DNA of 64,000 nucleotides from Siphonodentalium dalli (GCA_032622095.1 CP136064.1:149605819-149669818), one strand, 5' to 3'; shown: positions 61,301 through 63,959, counted from the first letter of the stretch. Numbers and translations: made by a program. Notes: generated by a model not told the origin, from the sequence alone.

Positions 61301-63959
61301 TCAAAGAGTTCATCCTCAGAAAACTCGTCTACATCGCTATCACCCAACATGTTGACTAAATTGTGTTTGCTTGGTATATGCCTGTTAGAATGTAATAAAA
61401 CAGGTTTCTCTTGAGTGTATGAGACATAAAATCAATTACATACATTTCCTGTCTATGCTCCAGATCAAGATATACTTTAATTTCCATATGTTTGAAATAA
61501 AAAAACAAATTAAACCCAGGATTCCTGTGTTTGACATAATTGACCGCTACAGCGGGCTGCCGTGATGAAGCGTAATTTTTAATCTGCCTGCTACAGCGGG
61601 CTGCCGTGATGAAAGAGTTAAATATTGGAAGAGAGTAATCAGAATCATTTAAGTATATATAGGACTCAATTTGAAAGTCTGTAATAATGGTGTGCCGTTT
61701 GACCAGAATGACTTTCTGTAAAGTTTGCAAGCTATGTCAATTTCAAAGGATAGAGTAAAGGACAAAGAAGCATCACTCACATCTGAAGAAAAAACTGTGC
61801 TCCGATCTAAACTTGGACAACTTTTATGGATTGCAGTTCAAACTCGACCAGATATAATGCTGGTTACAGCTGTGATAACCTCAGAACTGCAGAATTCTTC
61901 TGTCAAACATATTCTAGCTATCAATAAAATTATAAAAAGAGTGAAGTCAGAGAGTCCACAGTTGTCCAAAAAGTTTGCACATCCAGAAATAATAAAATTT
62001 CTAGTATACAGTGATGCATCACTGGGAAATCGCTATGATGGTGGAAGTCAGGGAGGGCATCTGATTATGATGACTGACAATAAAACTGTGATTCCAATTG
62101 CTTGGCAGTCTAAGAGAATTAGACGTGTAGTTTGAAGTACTTTAGCAGCTGAAACTCTTGCGCTAGCTGATTGAATTGATGCTGCTATCCATACTGCACA
62201 GCTATATTCTGAAATAATGACTGGTTTTGTGAATCCTGAAATTCTTTCAATAGAGTGAGTTACTGACAATCATTCCTTGCATGACGCACTCAAATCTACA
62301 AATTACGTTTGTGAAAAAGGATTGCGTATGGACATTAATGGAATAAGGGAACTGATTCGGAATAAGCAAATAGTGGAAGTAAAATGGAGCAAGTCAGATT
62401 CTCAGTTAGCGGACTGTTTGACAAAGAGGTGCATCACCTTTCGCATTACACAAAGTGCTAGAGAAGGGATCGCTGGTGTATGAAGAAACTATTCGACATG
62501 TAAATAGGGATGTACATAAAGACTATACATAAAACTATACATAAAAGAGAGGGGAGTTGTTATTGTTAGTTAATCAGTTCAGGAAGAATAACTCTAGTGG
62601 GAGCACAGGAAGTGGAGCTGATGACTGGGAGGCAATGGGCAATGGAATGGTTGATGGTCAATGAGTAAAAAGGAGTAAGTGTCAATTTATCAATTCGGCC
62701 AAAAAACATGGCCGCCAGCAGCCATCTTGGATTTTATTCTTTGCATGACTAAATCCTTTGGCACGGGCTACAGGTCAGATCATTATGAAATTTGTCGTGG
62801 ATGTTAATATTGACATGTAGATGGGAACGAGTCATTTTGGGGTCATCCGGCCAAGAAACATGGCCGCCTGCAGCCATCTTGGATTTTACTCTTTGCATGA
62901 CTAAATCCTTTGGCACAGGCTACAGGTCATACCTTTGGTCAGATCATCATGAAATTTTGTCGTGAAGTTAATATTGACATGTAGATGGGAATGAGTCATT
63001 TTGGGGTCATTCGGCCATAAAACATGGTCGCTGGAAGCCATCTTGTATTTTACTCTTTGTATGATTAAATCCTTTGACAAAGGCTACAGGTCGTATCTTT
63101 TGACAAAGGCTACAGGTCGTATCTTTTGTCGGATCATCATGAAATTTGTCATGGATGTTAACATTGTGTCATTTTGGGGTCATTCTGCCAGTGGCCATCT
63201 TGGATTTTACTCTTTGCATAACTAGACCTTTGAACTTTCCACATTCCTAATCACTGACTGTAACACATGAAATTATACCCTTTCTAAGTTGAGCTACAGT
63301 GTCATTGACACTTTCATTCTGTTTGTCCATCTGTCCATTCAGGCAGATATCTCAAATACCAGTTGTACGATCGGAATGAAATTTGGTATGTATGTTCACT
63401 ACTATGAAGGCATTCAGTTGAGTGTTCAATCGTTTTTTCCAGATTTTCCATTCTTGAGTTAATCACCTTTGTTTATCTGGAATTGTTTTTTTTGTCCGTC
63501 CGAGCAGATATCTCCACCACCAGTTCTAGAGTTATTCATCTTTGTAGATTTGTAAGTGTTGGTTTTTTGTCTGTATCTCCACCACCAGTTGACGGATATC
63601 TAATTTGGTATGGATGTTCAATATTATGATGGCAATCAATTGAGTGTTCAATCGTTTTGTTCATGTTTTCTATTCTACAGTTATATATACCACGATGTTA
63701 ACATGTCACCATAACTTTTTCGTTCTCCCCAAATTTCACTCCCTGATTCCAAGTAGAGACCAGGCTTGATGCTCAACTAAGCCGATCTAACAATAGCCCG
63801 TAAAAATATGCTTCAGCTATCAACATCTTATTTCTTATAATATTCACTATTTTTCAGATGATCTTGAGAAACGTAGGCGAATAAGACAGAAAAAACTTAA
63901 ACTGGAGAAGTCTCATTCTAGAAAGATACAGGAGGAGGAGAACATACAAAAAGGAATAT
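1207..63959 (+). CDS. RNF10: RNF10 orthologue (RING finger protein 10), partial, 13 exons
   Basis: Gene-level entry. Exons: 1207-1367, 11876-12093, 17973-18063, 18398-18455, 19864-19990, 27161-27300, 27542-27657, 28629-28673, 47020-47178, 47545-48031, 48513-48646, 50435-50552, 63858-63959. Every junction is GT-AG and the reading frame is kept across all twelve. About 652 codons are present, with both ends outside the window. Order: basic Ser/Lys/Arg-rich N-terminus, a [14 protein letters not shown] block, a block ending DWDHIRQV, a C3HC4 RING (about residues 166-207 of the partial protein), a conserved [15 protein letters not shown] segment, coiled and acidic regions, [16 protein letters not shown], then [15 protein letters not shown] and a Lys/Arg-rich helix. 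Each matches vertebrate RNF10 in order. In mammals RNF10 is a cytosolic/nuclear E3 ligase that monoubiquitinates 40S ribosomal proteins uS3 and uS5 and also acts as a synapse-to-nucleus messenger; the ribosomal role is the likelier conserved one (inference). Introns reach 18.3 kb, swollen by transposons. Confidence 0.95.
1368..2438. repeat. Intron sequence with one dispersed repeat fragment (about 1483-1818)
   Basis: The segment 1785-1818 (GGGAAACCCAAACCGCACAA and a T-run, then GGCC) matches 17376-17415 and, inverted, 14473-14510. This marks one end of a dispersed element whose other end may be TTAGGCCAAAACAAAT at 1482. The rest, to 2438, shows nothing recognisable. Confidence 0.4.
2439..3318 (+). 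mobile_element. Hairpin-type non-autonomous element, family C, copy 1
   Basis: Starts TATCCCCCGCC, followed within 30 bp by CTGTCCGTCCAACCGTCCC, then four units of about 180 bp built on GTATATGAGTTCACCTGACC and GACGACGTCACAGGGCTCAT. Near the 3' end GGCAGGGGATA (3287-3297) is the inverse of the 5' start, after which the element ends CTTGTT directly against the start of copy 2. Subterminal inverted repeats plus internal tandem units fit Helentron-associated (DINE/HINE-like) elements. Confidence 0.6.
3319..4150 (+). mobile_element. Hairpin-type element, family C, copy 2 (head-to-tail with copy 1)
   Basis: Opens with a hairpin: TCCCCCGCCAAAT, then an ATTT spacer, then TTGCGGGGGA (3321-3350), then CCGTCCGTCCGTCTGTCC. 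Four tandem units of about 180 bp follow (starting near 3440, 3625, 3805 and 3960). The end GACAAAATCCCACCTCTTGT near 4123 is shared with copy 1 (about 3207), but the last 90 bp including the 3' subterminal repeat is missing, so this copy is 3'-truncated. Confidence 0.6.
4151..4849. other. Intron sequence; one CCGTC-rich fragment near 4697
   Basis: Mostly unrecognised. At 4640-4745 GCGGCAATACCCGC, a G-rich stretch and GTCCGTCCGTCGTCAGTCC recall the hairpin-plus-microsatellite starts of the other families, but no second end is visible. Confidence 0.35.
4850..5528. repeat. Family B satellite-like units and related repeat
   Basis: About two units of the tandem sequence found at 9180-10340 and 62695-63250 (GACATGTAGATGGGAACGA, GGGGTCATTCGGCCAAAAAA, GCCATCTTGGATTTTACTCT). 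From 5220 a different repeat follows that contains ACATATCCAAAATCCGCTAA, also found in the inverted arms of the element at 42917-45131. Confidence 0.6.
5530..7582 (+). mobile_element. Helentron-like non-autonomous element, family A, copy 1 (full length)
   Basis: 5' subterminal repeat ATGTTTACCCATACC (5535-5549) with an overlapping hairpin TACCATAGTATGGTA, then a GTCTGTCTGTCC microsatellite and 149-bp tandem units (5640-5930). The 3' end carries the inverse repeat GGTATGGGTTAAACAT (7540-7555), a 7-bp stem-loop GCCGATC-GT-GATCGGC (7558-7573) and the tail CTCTCGTTT. This plan (subterminal inverted repeats, microsatellite, 3' stem-loop, T-rich ends, no long ORF) matches Helentron-associated elements such as DINE-1. 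It is the uninterrupted reference for the copy at 33550-39010. Confidence 0.75.
7583..8034. other. Intron sequence, nothing recognised
   Basis: Contains an open frame of about 100 codons (7683-7988) with no family features, and an AAAATGGCCGCCAAAATATGG patch near 7850 like those in the satellite repeats. Confidence 0.35.
8035..8665 (+). mobile_element. Hairpin-type element, family D, with 191-bp tandem repeats
   Basis: Begins TTTTTGTCCCCCGACGTTTC, containing the hairpin CCGACG-TTT-CCGTCGG, then CGTCCGTCCCTGTGTCCGTC. A 191-bp unit (AGATTGGGTACCTTCATGGT to TTTTGCCTTTTGGATG) is repeated about 2.4 times, at about 8122, 8302 and 8493, the second nearly identical. The end TGTCTGGGGACACTGTGG (8638-8656) is partly inverse to the start. 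Related copies lie at 33106-39440 and 31755-40810. Confidence 0.6.
8666..9179. other. Intron sequence, nothing recognised
   Basis: AT-rich, with no repeat match within the window that I can see. Confidence 0.35.
9180..10349 (+). repeat. Family B tandem units with Helentron-like 3' end
   Basis: Six to seven units of about 160 bp, each with GGCGCGGGCTACAGGTCGTA, TTGTCATGGATGTTAACATT, GACATGTAGATGGGAACGAG and CAGCCATCTTGGATTTTACT. After a spacer the block ends with AAGTTGAGCTA (10317-10327), the stem-loop AGTGTCA-T-TGACACT (10329-10343) and TTTCATT. The same 3' end occurs at 18240-18260 and 63286-63318. The 5' end of this copy is not seen. Confidence 0.7.
10350..10640. repeat. Fragment homologous to the TTAA element at 60546-61617
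   Basis: From ATTATGTTTTACTAAATCTC through TTTAATTTGGGACTTACCAT the sequence matches 60868-61090 with few differences. No TTAA terminus is visible at either end; the left edge abuts the family B 3' end exactly, so it was probably cut by that insertion. Confidence 0.6.
10641..11875. other. Intron sequence with a short two-copy repeat (11160-11420)
   Basis: The phrase GTGGAGTTATCCCCC..TTTTC..CTT..GAACAT..TTTGTC is repeated at about 11170 and 11335. A short TTAGGGTTAGGG stretch lies at about 11433-11447. No coding signal before the acceptor at 11876. Confidence 0.4.
11876..12093 (+). CDS. RNF10: RNF10 exon ([14 protein letters not shown] block)
   Basis: Acceptor TTCTAACAG ends at 11875 and the frame opens [19 protein letters not shown]. 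It encodes [16 protein letters not shown], matching [14 protein letters not shown] of vertebrate RNF10, then a Gly/Arg/Ser-rich patch and [12 protein letters not shown], matching HKPFNKELFLQA. It ends two bases into a codon; donor GTAATT at 12094. The conserved motif lies about 45 residues before the RING part and is diagnostic of the RNF10 family rather than of RING proteins in general. Confidence 0.95.
12094..12460. other. Intron start, nothing certain
   Basis: 12395-12460 resembles 17590-17660 (GAAAACCGG, CCACCTATTTTG, TTAGTTCATTTTT), a short dispersed repeat; otherwise unrecognised. Confidence 0.35.
12461..17523 (+). mobile_element. Helentron-like family A, copy 2, decayed and interrupted
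   Basis: 5' subterminal repeat ATGTGTACCCATGCC (12461-12475) then CCGTCTGTCCGTCTGTCTGT. The 3' subterminal repeat GGTATGGGTTAAACAT appears at 17497-17512, but the stem-loop stops at its apex (GCCGATCGT, 17515-17523), with the second stem arm missing. Between them lies decayed family A sequence and a nested inverted-repeat element (14473-17415). That the two ends belong to one insertion is inferred from order and orientation. Confidence 0.5.
14473..17415. mobile_element. Possible TIR element, about 2.9 kb
   Basis: Left end AGGCCAAATAAAAAAACTGT then TGTGGTTCGGGTTTC. Right end, read inverted, AGGCCAAAGAAAAAAAGTGT then TGTGGTTCGGGTTTC. About 35 bp of inverted repeat are well matched and no target duplication is clear. 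The interior holds no transposase frame; 15540-16110 is AT-rich with ATAATATCGGCCC repeats. Confidence 0.4.
17524..17972. other. Intron sequence, nothing recognised
   Basis: Contains two similar phrases (TGTGAATTTTGATTGCAATT at 17524, TGTGAAATTTGAATGCAATA at 17660), an old local duplication of about 135 bp. Otherwise plain. Confidence 0.35.
17973..18063 (+). CDS. RNF10: RNF10 exon (pre-RING conserved block)
   Basis: Acceptor TTTTCCAG ends at 17972. The split Asn codon AA|C joins the previous exon to [20 protein letters not shown] and [10 protein letters not shown], which matches [30 protein letters not shown] of vertebrate RNF10 almost column by column. It ends at a codon boundary; donor GTACGT at 18064. 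This block is RNF10-specific and its function is not known from sequence alone. Confidence 0.96.
18166..18260 (+). repeat. Family B 3'-end remnant
   Basis: GCCATCTTGGATTTCACATG then ATGTTGAGCTG, the stem-loop AGTGTCATTGACACT (18240-18254) and TTCATT. Sits in a 334-bp RNF10 intron, showing that even short introns have been hit. Confidence 0.65.
18398..18455 (+). CDS. RNF10: RNF10 exon (first half of the RING zinc site)
   Basis: Acceptor CATTGCAG ends at 18397. Encodes [19 protein letters not shown], carrying the first CxxC pair of the RING (SCPIC). The reading frame is broken after the first base of the next Ala codon; donor GTATGT at 18456. Splitting the RING between ligand pairs 1 and 2 means skipping this 58-bp exon would both frameshift the protein and destroy the zinc site. 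Confidence 0.96.
18456..18754. other. Intron sequence, nothing recognised
   Basis: Start of the 1.4-kb intron between the two RING exons; no repeat match seen. Confidence 0.35.
18755..19120 (+). repeat. AGCT-ACCTGAG-type hairpin repeat
   Basis: Starts TTTTTAGCTAACCTGAGACG then AAGTCTCCAGTGGAGCTATAGTC, an imperfect hairpin typical of a repeat very common in mollusc genomes. It continues with two units containing CCATAGCAATTCTTAAAACG and TGGTATGGTGGGTCCTTGGG. The same units occur at about 27785-27860 and 28215-28330. Confidence 0.55.
19121..19863. other. Intron sequence; one dispersed repeat piece
   Basis: 19600-19690 (TTTGACAAGTACTGACTATT, GTCATTGACTGTCTTGTTT) matches 46467-46560. No ends can be defined. 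Confidence 0.4.
19864..19990 (+). CDS. RNF10: RNF10 exon (RING core, E2-binding region)
   Basis: Acceptor CTTTTTCAG ends at 19863. Encodes [20 protein letters not shown] then a Gly-Glu-Lys linker and [17 protein letters not shown]. With the previous exon the ligands read C-x2-C-x11-C-x-H-x2-C-x2-C-x14-C-x2-C, a complete C3HC4 RING with all eight ligands intact. The Ile after the first Cys-Pro (CPIC) and the Trp187 and Pro205 equivalents typical of E2-binding RINGs are present, so ligase activity is expected. It ends two bases into a Ser codon; donor GTGAGG. Confidence 0.97.
19991..20440. other. Intron sequence, nothing recognised
   Basis: Sequence between the RING-exon donor and the left end of the foldback-like element; a T-run at 20360-20370 precedes GGGTCTGTTAGGGG. 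Confidence 0.35.
20870..21058. repeat. Near-perfect palindrome, two 86-bp arms, 17-bp spacer
   Basis: TATCCATCAAAATCT.. through ..TTTTCCGATAAAA (20870-20955) is repeated inverted at 20973-21058 with about five mismatches. The spacer (GACACGCGACGGTTCGT) repeats part of the arm. Lies within the left arm of the foldback-like element and has no counterpart in the right arm, so it is a later rearrangement or separate insertion. Confidence 0.8.
22325..22442 (+). CDS. Putative 3'-terminal coding exon, unidentified (alternative RNF10 end or captured exon)
   Basis: Acceptor CATTTACAG ends at 22324. Thirty-eight codons then [23 protein letters not shown] followed by [18 protein letters not shown]. Composition looks like folded protein, and an AATAAA lies 114 bp after the stop (22556-22561). 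The phase (one base completing a codon) is exactly what RNF10 exon 19864-19990 would need (AG|C gives Ser), so a truncated RING isoform ending here is possible. It sits in the spacer of the foldback-like element 20441-26856, so a captured terminal exon of another gene is equally possible. The polypyrimidine tract is weak. I do not recognise the family. Confidence 0.45.
23751..24734. mobile_element. hAT-type MITE, 984 bp, exact 8-bp TSD
   Basis: Termini CAGTGTTCGCGCTG and CAGCGCGAACACTG are perfect 14-bp inverted repeats, flanked by the exact 8-bp duplication TTCACGAC (23743-23750 and 24735-24742). Subterminal regions are packed with TTTAGCCAAA motifs (five near each end). A G-run of about 28 lies at 24042-24070. 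No transposase frame. Nested in the spacer of the foldback-like element. Confidence 0.9.
26857..27160. other. Intron sequence, nothing recognised
   Basis: Right flank of the foldback-like element up to the acceptor of the post-RING exon. Confidence 0.35.
27161..27300 (+). CDS. RNF10: RNF10 exon (post-RING domain)
   Basis: Acceptor TTATTGCAG ends at 27160. Completes the Ser codon and reads [20 protein letters not shown] then [20 protein letters not shown], matching [26 protein letters not shown] of vertebrate RNF10. It ends one base into an Asp codon; donor GTATGT at 27301. The intron that follows is only 241 bp and includes a run of about 18 G residues near 27440, the only obvious low-complexity element in it. 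Confidence 0.96.
27542..27657 (+). CDS. RNF10: RNF10 exon (post-RING helical region)
   Basis: Acceptor TCTTTAAG ends at 27541. Encodes [19 protein letters not shown] then [20 protein letters not shown], matching DEQHSQYSKLLLASKEQV...LEQQLAEE in vertebrates. Predicted helical and charged. Ends in phase 0 with donor GAG|GTTAGT at 27658. Confidence 0.95.
27785..28330 (+). repeat. Two fragments of the 18755-type repeat
   Basis: 27785-27860 and 28215-28330 carry GGCCATAACTC, CATAGTAATTCTTAAAACGA, TCTCAAGTACCATTGGGCCT and GGAGGGTCCTTGGGTGACTA, as in 18930-19060. The 350 bp between them look unrelated and may be an insertion. Confidence 0.5.
28629..28673 (+). CDS. RNF10: RNF10 micro-exon ([15 protein letters not shown])
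   Basis: A 45-bp exon with acceptor TTTTTTCCAG and donor GTAAGT, both strong. Its 15 codons read [15 protein letters not shown], matching TPESCFIEAAIQELK in vertebrate RNF10. It is a multiple of three and phase 0 on both sides, so skipping it would keep the frame, and it is too short for ordinary gene finders. The downstream intron is the largest in the window (18.3 kb). Confidence 0.95.
28674..30476. repeat. Intron sequence with inverted pieces and a possible TTAA element
   Basis: GCCCAAACTTTTTTATTTTT then CTGCTTTACGGATTTTTTAA (29031-29070) is inverse to 30025-30068 (GGATCCGTAAAGCAGTAAAA then TAAAAAAGTTTGGCC), about 1 kb apart. A TTAA|CCCTTTG at 28969 and GAGGG|TTAA at 29545 could bound a 577-bp element, but the inverted match is only about five bases. 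The two readings are not fully compatible, so the limits are unsettled. Confidence 0.35.
30477..31754 (+). pseudogene. Degenerate non-LTR retrotransposon reverse transcriptase (CR1 group)
   Basis: Frames broken by stops and shifts spell successive reverse-transcriptase blocks: [20 protein letters not shown] (30604 on), [20 protein letters not shown] (about 30780), [20 protein letters not shown] (30887 on), [14 protein letters not shown] (31000), [17 protein letters not shown] (31090), [11 protein letters not shown] (31233) and a C-terminal [15 protein letters not shown] at about 31707. Spacing and wording fit the CR1/L2/Daphne group of LINEs. No endonuclease upstream: the copy is 5'-truncated. 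It stops at 31754 where a family D repeat begins. Confidence 0.85.
32044..32494 (+). repeat. Helentron-like family A, 3' fragment
   Basis: Matches 7122-7580 from GGGTAATTAAAGTACCATTT to the stem-loop GCCGATC-GT-GATCGGC (32471-32486) and CTCTCGTT. The 5' three quarters are absent. Confidence 0.8.
34481..37212. mobile_element. TTAA-flanked (piggyBac-like) non-autonomous element, 2.73 kb
   Basis: Flanked by TTAA at 34477-34480 and 37213-37216, with termini CCCTTTAGCGTTC and, inverted, CCCTTTACCCAAC. The empty site in copy 1 (6512 region) has no insertion. The left end repeats AGAGCGCCCTGCCGYGTAGC twice (34506-34560). An internal 95-bp segment (TGGTACGCATTCATATGGAC at 36245) recurs at 36495. No transposase frame. 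The TIR match is only seven bases, so superfamily assignment rests mainly on TTAA and CCC. Confidence 0.7.
37450..38227. mobile_element. TTAA-flanked MITE with internal minisatellite, 778 bp
   Basis: TTAA at 37446-37449 and 38228-38231; termini CTGGTTCAGTGCTGAAA and, inverted, CTGGTTCGCTGCTAAAT. Precisely absent from the matching site in copy 1 (6810-6816). Near the left end AAGCCCATATTTGGACC and AAGCCCAGATATGGGC form short inverted pieces. Confidence 0.78.
37735..38085. repeat. 31-bp minisatellite, about 11 units
   Basis: Consensus AGACATCCAGGCTCATAACC then ATAGCCTAATG, with point differences and small indels between units. It lies wholly inside the TTAA MITE. Units are directly adjacent with no unique spacers. 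Confidence 0.9.
40811..41406. other. Intron sequence, nothing recognised
   Basis: Includes a G-rich patch (40903-40919) and A-runs near 41320-41360. No repeat ends found. Confidence 0.35.
41407..42905 (+). mobile_element. Helentron-like family A, copy 4, with 149-bp tandem units
   Basis: 5' subterminal repeat ATGTGTACCCATACC (41412-41426), CCGTCCGTCCGTCTGGCCGT microsatellite, then four to five units of about 149 bp (GCCATAACTCAAACATTTTT, GGAACCAAATTTGGTATGTG, GATCGAGTTCGAATATGGGT) to about 42290. The 3' stem-loop GCCGATC-GT-GATCGGC lies at 42881-42896, with tail CTCTCGTTT. The middle differs from copies 1 and 3, as in element families that share only their ends. Confidence 0.75.
42917..45131. 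mobile_element. TIR element, 2.2 kb, arms of about 165 bp
   Basis: 42930-43060 (TAGTGTGGTCGTTG, AACCCGGAATAAATTGGATA, CAAGCTGATTTTGGTGTCAT, AACATATCCAAAATCTGCAA) is the inverse of 44990-45110, with the outermost match GGGGATAATTCCCAT / GGTATAATAACCCAT. No target duplication is evident and there is no transposase frame. Superfamily not assigned. The interior (43250-44900) is AT-rich and unrecognised. Confidence 0.65.
45132..47019. other. Intron sequence; one dispersed repeat piece
   Basis: 46467-46560 matches 19600-19690. The 109-codon plus-strand frame at 45496-45825 has no recognisable features. Otherwise nothing up to the acceptor at 47019. Confidence 0.4.
45210..45437 (-). other. Protein-like open frame, unidentified
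   Basis: Minus-strand frame of 75 codons whose second half ([20 protein letters not shown] then [20 protein letters not shown]) has the composition of a real folded protein and a locally higher GC content than its surroundings. An acceptor-like TAATATTAG lies at about 45376-45384 on that strand, and the frame ends at TGA 45210-45212. I do not recognise the family; it may be a relic of an inserted element or retrocopy. Confidence 0.3.
47020..47178 (+). CDS. RNF10: RNF10 exon (coiled, then Ser-rich)
   Basis: Acceptor TTTCCCTCAG ends at 47019. Fifty-three codons read [20 protein letters not shown] then [12 protein letters not shown], a charged helix, followed by a Ser/Pro run ([20 protein letters not shown]). 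Phase 0 at both ends; donor GTTAGA. Sequence conservation to vertebrates is low here, as expected for this linker. Placement rests on the open frame, splice sites and the flanking exons. Confidence 0.88.
47545..48031 (+). CDS. RNF10: RNF10 exon (long acidic linker)
   Basis: Acceptor TTCATTCCAG ends at 47544; the frame stays open for 162 codons. It begins [20 protein letters not shown], is rich in Asp/Glu/Ser/Thr with no hydrophobic core, and ends HKGAFYFYQ, matching the [16 protein letters not shown] junction of vertebrate RNF10. It ends one base into an Ala codon; donor GTGACT at 48032. Likely an intrinsically disordered region with casein-kinase-type acidic Ser sites (inference). Confidence 0.92.
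48513..48646 (+). CDS. RNF10: RNF10 exon (DGQHIYLH block)
   Basis: Acceptor TCTCCATAG ends at 48512. Completes Ala and reads [20 protein letters not shown] then [20 protein letters not shown], matching [37 protein letters not shown] in vertebrates, the best conserved segment outside the RING. Phase 0 end, donor GTGAAT at 48647. A second AG six bases downstream (48517-48518) makes a tandem acceptor; its use would remove two residues without a frameshift. Confidence 0.96.
48903..50248. mobile_element. Possible hAT-type TIR element, 1.35 kb
   Basis: Left ACGATTCCTGCAGTTTTGAA then TCTAAC; right, inverted, ACGATACCTGCAGTTTTGGA then TCTAAC: about 24 of 26 match. Near the right end AGTCGGAGCCG, CGGAATCGGAGCC and GAGTCGGAACGG repeat a short motif, as in hAT-type subterminal regions. 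No clear 8-bp duplication could be read and no transposase is present. Confidence 0.55.
50435..50552 (+). CDS. RNF10: RNF10 exon (LPLTCEF block)
   Basis: Acceptor TTGTTTTCAG ends at 50434. Encodes [20 protein letters not shown] then [19 protein letters not shown], matching [39 protein letters not shown]. Ends one base into an Asp codon; donor GTTAGT at 50553. The following intron (13.3 kb) is the most deeply nested transposon block in the window. Confidence 0.97.
50553..51349. repeat. Intron start with diverged family B remnant (about 50740-51115)
   Basis: CCATCTTGAAATTTACTCTT (twice), GACCGCTAGATGGGAGC and, at the end, AAGCTGAGCTTGACATTGAC then ACTTTAATTTC, recognisable as an old family B copy with an eroded 3' stem-loop. 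Confidence 0.55.
51942..52630. repeat. Direct duplication of about 340 bp inside the DIRS element
   Basis: AAGGCCTTACGAGGCGCATA (51944) recurs at 52283, and the following 300 bp (ACCTATAAGGTATGAT, AAAATGCCACGTG, ATCGCTACTGACGCTATCT, TCTTGGTTTATCAATGTC) are repeated in the same order with substitutions and an extra 25 bp. Confidence 0.75.
52730..53060. repeat. ACCGCGGTA-rich segment
   Basis: Dense in GGTGATACC, CCGCGGTGATACCGG, CGGTATCG and GATACCGCGGTATAGTACCG on both strands. Resembles subterminal motif arrays of DNA transposons; TIRs could not be fixed. A markedly GC-rich island in an AT-rich intron. Confidence 0.45.
53642..54960 (+). pseudogene. Degenerate gag-like ORF1 of the DIRS element (tentative)
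   Basis: GC-rich broken frames: [20 protein letters not shown] and [20 protein letters not shown] (53700-53910, one frame), [20 protein letters not shown] then a Ser/Asp-rich stretch (from about 53967, another frame). From 54540 to 54960 a unit of about 190 bp is duplicated ([24 protein letters not shown]). Codon composition and position between the terminal repeats suggest element ORF1, but I cannot name a matching family. A G-run (53770-53792) interrupts it. Confidence 0.4.
54961..56380. other. DIRS interior, no gene recognised
   Basis: 55975-56040 (CGCCATCGATGGAGTGGGCC, GGTCGTTCTGTCGCTAAGGC) repeats 53952-54030, so part of the gag-like region is duplicated here. No reverse transcriptase motif (YADD or similar) found. 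Confidence 0.4.
56381..56477. repeat. DIRS internal complementary region
   Basis: CCATATAGTTCAGTGTGAGG then GCTTCCTTTGGCGGAAATAT is the inverse of 51511-51552. It runs straight into GATATTTTTAAAAATATAAT and AAAGAAAGCCTGAACACTGA, the inverse of 56690-56747. It thus records the junction of the two element ends, as used for second-strand completion and circle formation in DIRS replication. Confidence 0.85.
56763..56917 (+). repeat. Copia 5' LTR, 155 bp
   Basis: TGTTATTGTTAGTTAATCAG ... GTGTCAATTTATCA, beginning TG and ending CA. Differs from the 3' LTR by an extra 20 bp (ATAACTGTCTGCAAGAAAG region) and a few substitutions. Confidence 0.92.
56919..56930 (+). promoter_or_regulatory. Primer-binding site for initiator tRNA-Met
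   Basis: TGGTAGCAGAGG, one base after the 5' LTR, is complementary to the 3' end of metazoan initiator tRNA-Met (CCTCTGCTACCA). Confidence 0.85.
56940..57317 (+). pseudogene. Copia gag, N-terminal part, interrupted
   Basis: ATG at 56940. Reads [60 protein letters not shown], and AYEAYSNF before a stop at 57225-57227. The next phrase ([12 protein letters not shown], then [14 protein letters not shown]) continues the family sequence past the stop and one broken codon. These are hallmarks of GalEa-type copia Gag of aquatic invertebrates. The 2.4-kb insertion follows directly. Confidence 0.88.
57318..59763. mobile_element. Insertion in copia gag, 2.4 kb, unclassified
   Basis: Delimited by TTTTGAC at 57311-57317 and 59764-59770; across it the gag frame would read on (KNYDF then DMLPKC). 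No terminal inverted repeat seen. Both ends are crowded with NCGAAA(A) motifs in one orientation (57320-57515 and 59545-59760). 59250-59400 is rich in ATCGGAG-type motifs like those of the Harbinger-like ends. A 63-codon frame at 57948-58139 shows no known features. Confidence 0.6.
59764..60545 (+). pseudogene. Copia gag zinc knuckle, protease and start of integrase region
   Basis: [18 protein letters not shown] (59774 on) is a CCHC knuckle (C-x2-C-x4-H-x4-C). About 100 bp on, [20 protein letters not shown] carries the protease active-site motif D-T-A of copia elements (normally DSGA/DTA[CA]). A frameshift near 60030 moves the frame to one reading [17 protein letters not shown] and [19 protein letters not shown], the segment that follows protease in GalEa elements. 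It stops at the TTAA insertion. Confidence 0.85.
60546..61617 (-). mobile_element. TTAA-flanked piggyBac-like element, 1.07 kb, inserted in copia pol
   Basis: TTAA at 60542-60545 and 61618-61621; perfect 12-bp termini CTCTTTCATCAC. CTACAGCGGGCTGCCGTGAT is repeated twice at the right end (from 61549 and from 61591). A related fragment lies at 10350-10640. The minus-strand frame 61096-61350 fits a transposase N-terminus, so the element is probably an internally deleted derivative read leftward. Confidence 0.82.
61096..61350 (-). pseudogene. Acidic N-terminal remnant of a piggyBac-type transposase (tentative)
   Basis: Eighty-four codons: [20 protein letters not shown], then Ser/Asp/Glu-rich [20 protein letters not shown] and [12 protein letters not shown], stop. 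PiggyBac-family transposases usually open with such an acidic Ser/Asp region ahead of the dimerisation domain, and the frame begins inside a TTAA element about 270 bp from its terminus. The catalytic DDD core is missing. The inference rests on position and composition, not on a conserved motif. Confidence 0.5.
61622..62490 (+). pseudogene. Copia reverse transcriptase C-terminus and RNase H
   Basis: [20 protein letters not shown] then [20 protein letters not shown] is the connection region after the polymerase. [46 protein letters not shown] and [15 protein letters not shown] carry the RNase H catalytic D-E-D order. Stops at 62132, 62172 and 62256 and a frame change show decay. The polymerase core (YVDD) is absent. 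Confidence 0.88.
62545..62557 (+). promoter_or_regulatory. Copia polypurine tract
   Basis: AAAGAGAGGGGAG, then T, directly before the 3' LTR; plus-strand primer site of the element. Confidence 0.8.
62558..62692 (+). repeat. Copia 3' LTR, 135 bp
   Basis: TGTTATTGTTAGTTAATCAG ... TTTATCA; ends at the CA before ATTCGGCC of the interrupted family B unit. Confidence 0.92.
62693..63250 (+). repeat. Family B tandem units right of the copia insertion
   Basis: Three to four units with CATGGCCGCCAGCAGCCATC, TTTACTCTTTGCATGACTAA and GATGGGAACGAGTCATTTTG. One 25-bp phrase (AAAGGCTACAGGTCGTATCT) is tandemly duplicated at 63079-63124. Confidence 0.75.
63319..63857. other. Right part of family E repeat and plain intron
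   Basis: Two units with GCAGATATCTC.A..ACCAGTT and GTTCAATCGTTTT (63345-63440, 63510-63660). Nothing recognised from 63700 to the acceptor of the last exon. Confidence 0.45.
63858..63959 (+). CDS. RNF10: RNF10 exon (basic coiled region), last in window
   Basis: Acceptor ATTTTTCAG ends at 63857. Encodes [20 protein letters not shown] then [14 protein letters not shown], matching the [38 protein letters not shown] helix. Strongly basic then acidic, a likely nuclear-localisation or RNA/ribosome contact region (inference). Donor GTGAGT begins at 63960, one base into the next codon (Tyr in vertebrates). The Ser/Pro-rich C-terminus lies beyond the window. Confidence 0.94.
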